From positions 1 through 6,890 of the forward strand of contig JBIKVM010000158.1 in NCBI GenBank assembly GCA_044356825.1: 6,890 bases of DNA. Direction: 5' to 3'. How positions within the stretch are numbered: the stretch's first letter is position 1; each line of letters starts with the position of its first letter. Below, piece after piece: positions 6,287 to 6,890 of the stretch. The position numbers and the translations under genes were made by a program. The notes beneath the pieces were generated by a model that saw nothing but the letters and a program-made list of their open reading frames with translations, had not been told where the DNA came from and ran no database searches. This DNA comes from JAUREX01 sp044356825 (GTDB lineage Bacteria > Pseudomonadota > Alphaproteobacteria > Rhodobacterales > Rhodobacteraceae).

Positions 6287-6861
6287 CCCGCGCGCCAGAG
6301 GTCGGCATCGGGCGGGGCGCGCTCGATCGCGATGTCGGCGGCCGAGAGGGTCGGCGCCCCCGCCACGATCGCGACCGTGACCCCGCCCAACCGCACGCTG
6401 ACCTCGCCCTCGGCCGGGCCGGGCGCCACGGTCACGACGCCCCCGTGGCCCTCGGGCAGGACGAGGACGAGGGCATCGAGGCCCTGCTCGAAATCGGTGA
6501 TGCGGGCGATGCCGCCCTCGGCGAACCATTCGCCCAGCACGAAGCGGTCCGCGCCCTCGCCGCCCGTCGCCACATCGCCGGGGCCCGCGAGGATCAGATC
6601 CTCGCCCGTCCCCCCGTTGAGGAAATTGCCGAGATCGGCCGGATCGCCCGCGATCGCGCCCAGGAGGACATCGCGCCCCGCCCCGCCGTCGAGCGTGTCG
6701 TGCCCCGCGCCCCCGGTCAGCAGATCGTTGCCTGCCCCTCCGTCGATCCAATCGTCGCCCGCCCCCCCGGCCAGATCGTCATCACCATCCCCGCCGCGCA
6801 GCACGTCATCGCCCGCGCCGCCATCGAGGACATCGTTCCCCCCCCCCCCCCCCCGCCCCAC
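6283..6861 (-). CDS. RTX calcium-binding repeat protein, C-terminal part (5' end missing)
   Basis: This is the C-terminal part (192 residues visible) of a probably secreted RTX protein. Seven contiguous nonapeptides of the GGxGxDxLx type (residues 5-67 of the visible frame) form a calcium-binding beta-roll. A further GGTGEDLIL (83-91) and a closing GGEGADRFV (100-108) follow, then ARITDFEQGLDALVL and a non-repetitive tail typical of type I secreted RTX proteins from Rhodobacteraceae. Proteins of this kind leave by a type I secretion system using an uncleaved C-terminal signal. The catalytic or adhesive N-terminal part is not in the window, so its activity cannot be named. The first visible codon, a GTG at 6861-6859, lies inside a C-homopolymer and is not a credible start; the frame is open to the right edge. 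The reliable coding sequence begins at 6837. The TAG stop overlaps the converging gene by four bases. Confidence 0.85.
   Translation of the reverse strand: MGRGGGGGNDVLDGGAGDDVLRGGDGDDDLAGGAGDDWIDGGAGNDLLTGGAGHDTLDGGAGRDVLLGAIAGDPADLGNFLNGGTGEDLILAGPGDVATGGEGADRFVLGEWFAEGGIARITDFEQGLDALVLVLPEGHGGVVTVAPGPAEGEVSVRLGGVTVAIVAGAPTLSAADIAIERAPPDADLWRAG
6661..6849 (-). repeat. RTX nonapeptide repeats, 27-base period
   Basis: Seven tandem 27-base units each encode one GGxGxDxLx turn of the beta-roll. The outermost unit (6823-6849) is partly built from the suspect C-run: its ND-V-L-D half is reliable, but its four leading glycines fall in the homopolymer. Confidence 0.85.
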
Positions 6862-6890
6862 CCCCCCCCCCCCCCCCCCCCCCCGGTGGG
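6838..6890. other. C-homopolymer at window edge, probable assembly artefact
   Basis: Seventeen C (6838-6854), then G, four C, A, and 24 C (6861-6884) are followed by GGTGGG. Nothing else in the window has runs of this length. It begins exactly where the RTX gene should encode the next GG-x-G turn, a GC-rich repeat that is hard to assemble. It reads as low-quality sequence at a contig end rather than biology. Confidence 0.75.

Noticed and set aside
6861..6884. GTG at 6861-6859 as a true start giving a 192-residue RTX protein
   Set aside because: It lies inside a C-homopolymer and would start the protein in mid-repeat. RTX proteins carry long N-terminal regions before the repeats.
1..6890. Defence system, prophage, CRISPR array or integrative element
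   Set aside because: No nuclease, integrase, transposase, phage gene, direct-repeat array or tRNA was recognised. All genes match metabolic, transport or secretion families, and base composition looks even.

Overview
The window is very GC-rich and gene-dense, with almost every reading frame open. Several stop and start codons overlap as ATGA or TGATG. Together with the families present (a compact BtuB-type receptor, a DUF1643 protein, a DUF5665 protein and an RTX protein), this suggests an alphaproteobacterium, most likely of the Rhodobacteraceae type. That placement is inferred from gene style, not from a phylogenetic marker.

Positions 1-115 hold no gene. They form a potentially folded 5' leader in front of a four-gene uptake operon (116-4540, + strand): a TonB-dependent outer-membrane receptor, a periplasmic binding protein, a FecCD/BtuC-type permease and a BtuD/FecE-type ATPase. 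The genes overlap by 1, 4 and 1 bases, so they are almost certainly translated in a coupled fashion. Together they make a complete route from the outer membrane to the cytoplasm for a TonB-dependent ligand. Cobalamin (btuBFCD-like) is the best guess because the receptor is short and BtuB-like; an iron chelate cannot be excluded.

After 50 bases containing a hairpin and preceded by a strong G-run, a second + strand cluster follows (4591-6286). It encodes a divergent aldolase of the dihydrodipicolinate synthase superfamily that keeps the Schiff-base lysine but lacks several DHDPS-specific residues, then a DUF1643 protein and a small DUF5665 membrane protein. These are joined by two ATGA overlaps. 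What the three do together is not known from the sequence.

On the - strand, converging on this cluster and sharing four bases with it, is the C-terminal part of an RTX calcium-binding repeat protein (6283 to the right edge). Its upstream part runs into a C-homopolymer (6838-6884) that looks like a low-quality contig end, so its N-terminus is missing.

I see no tRNA, rRNA, CRISPR array, insertion sequence or integrase. The window reads as ordinary chromosomal sequence. The points most worth checking are the altered active site of the aldolase, the G-run tail of the ATPase gene, the leader structure of the receptor gene and the homopolymer edge.
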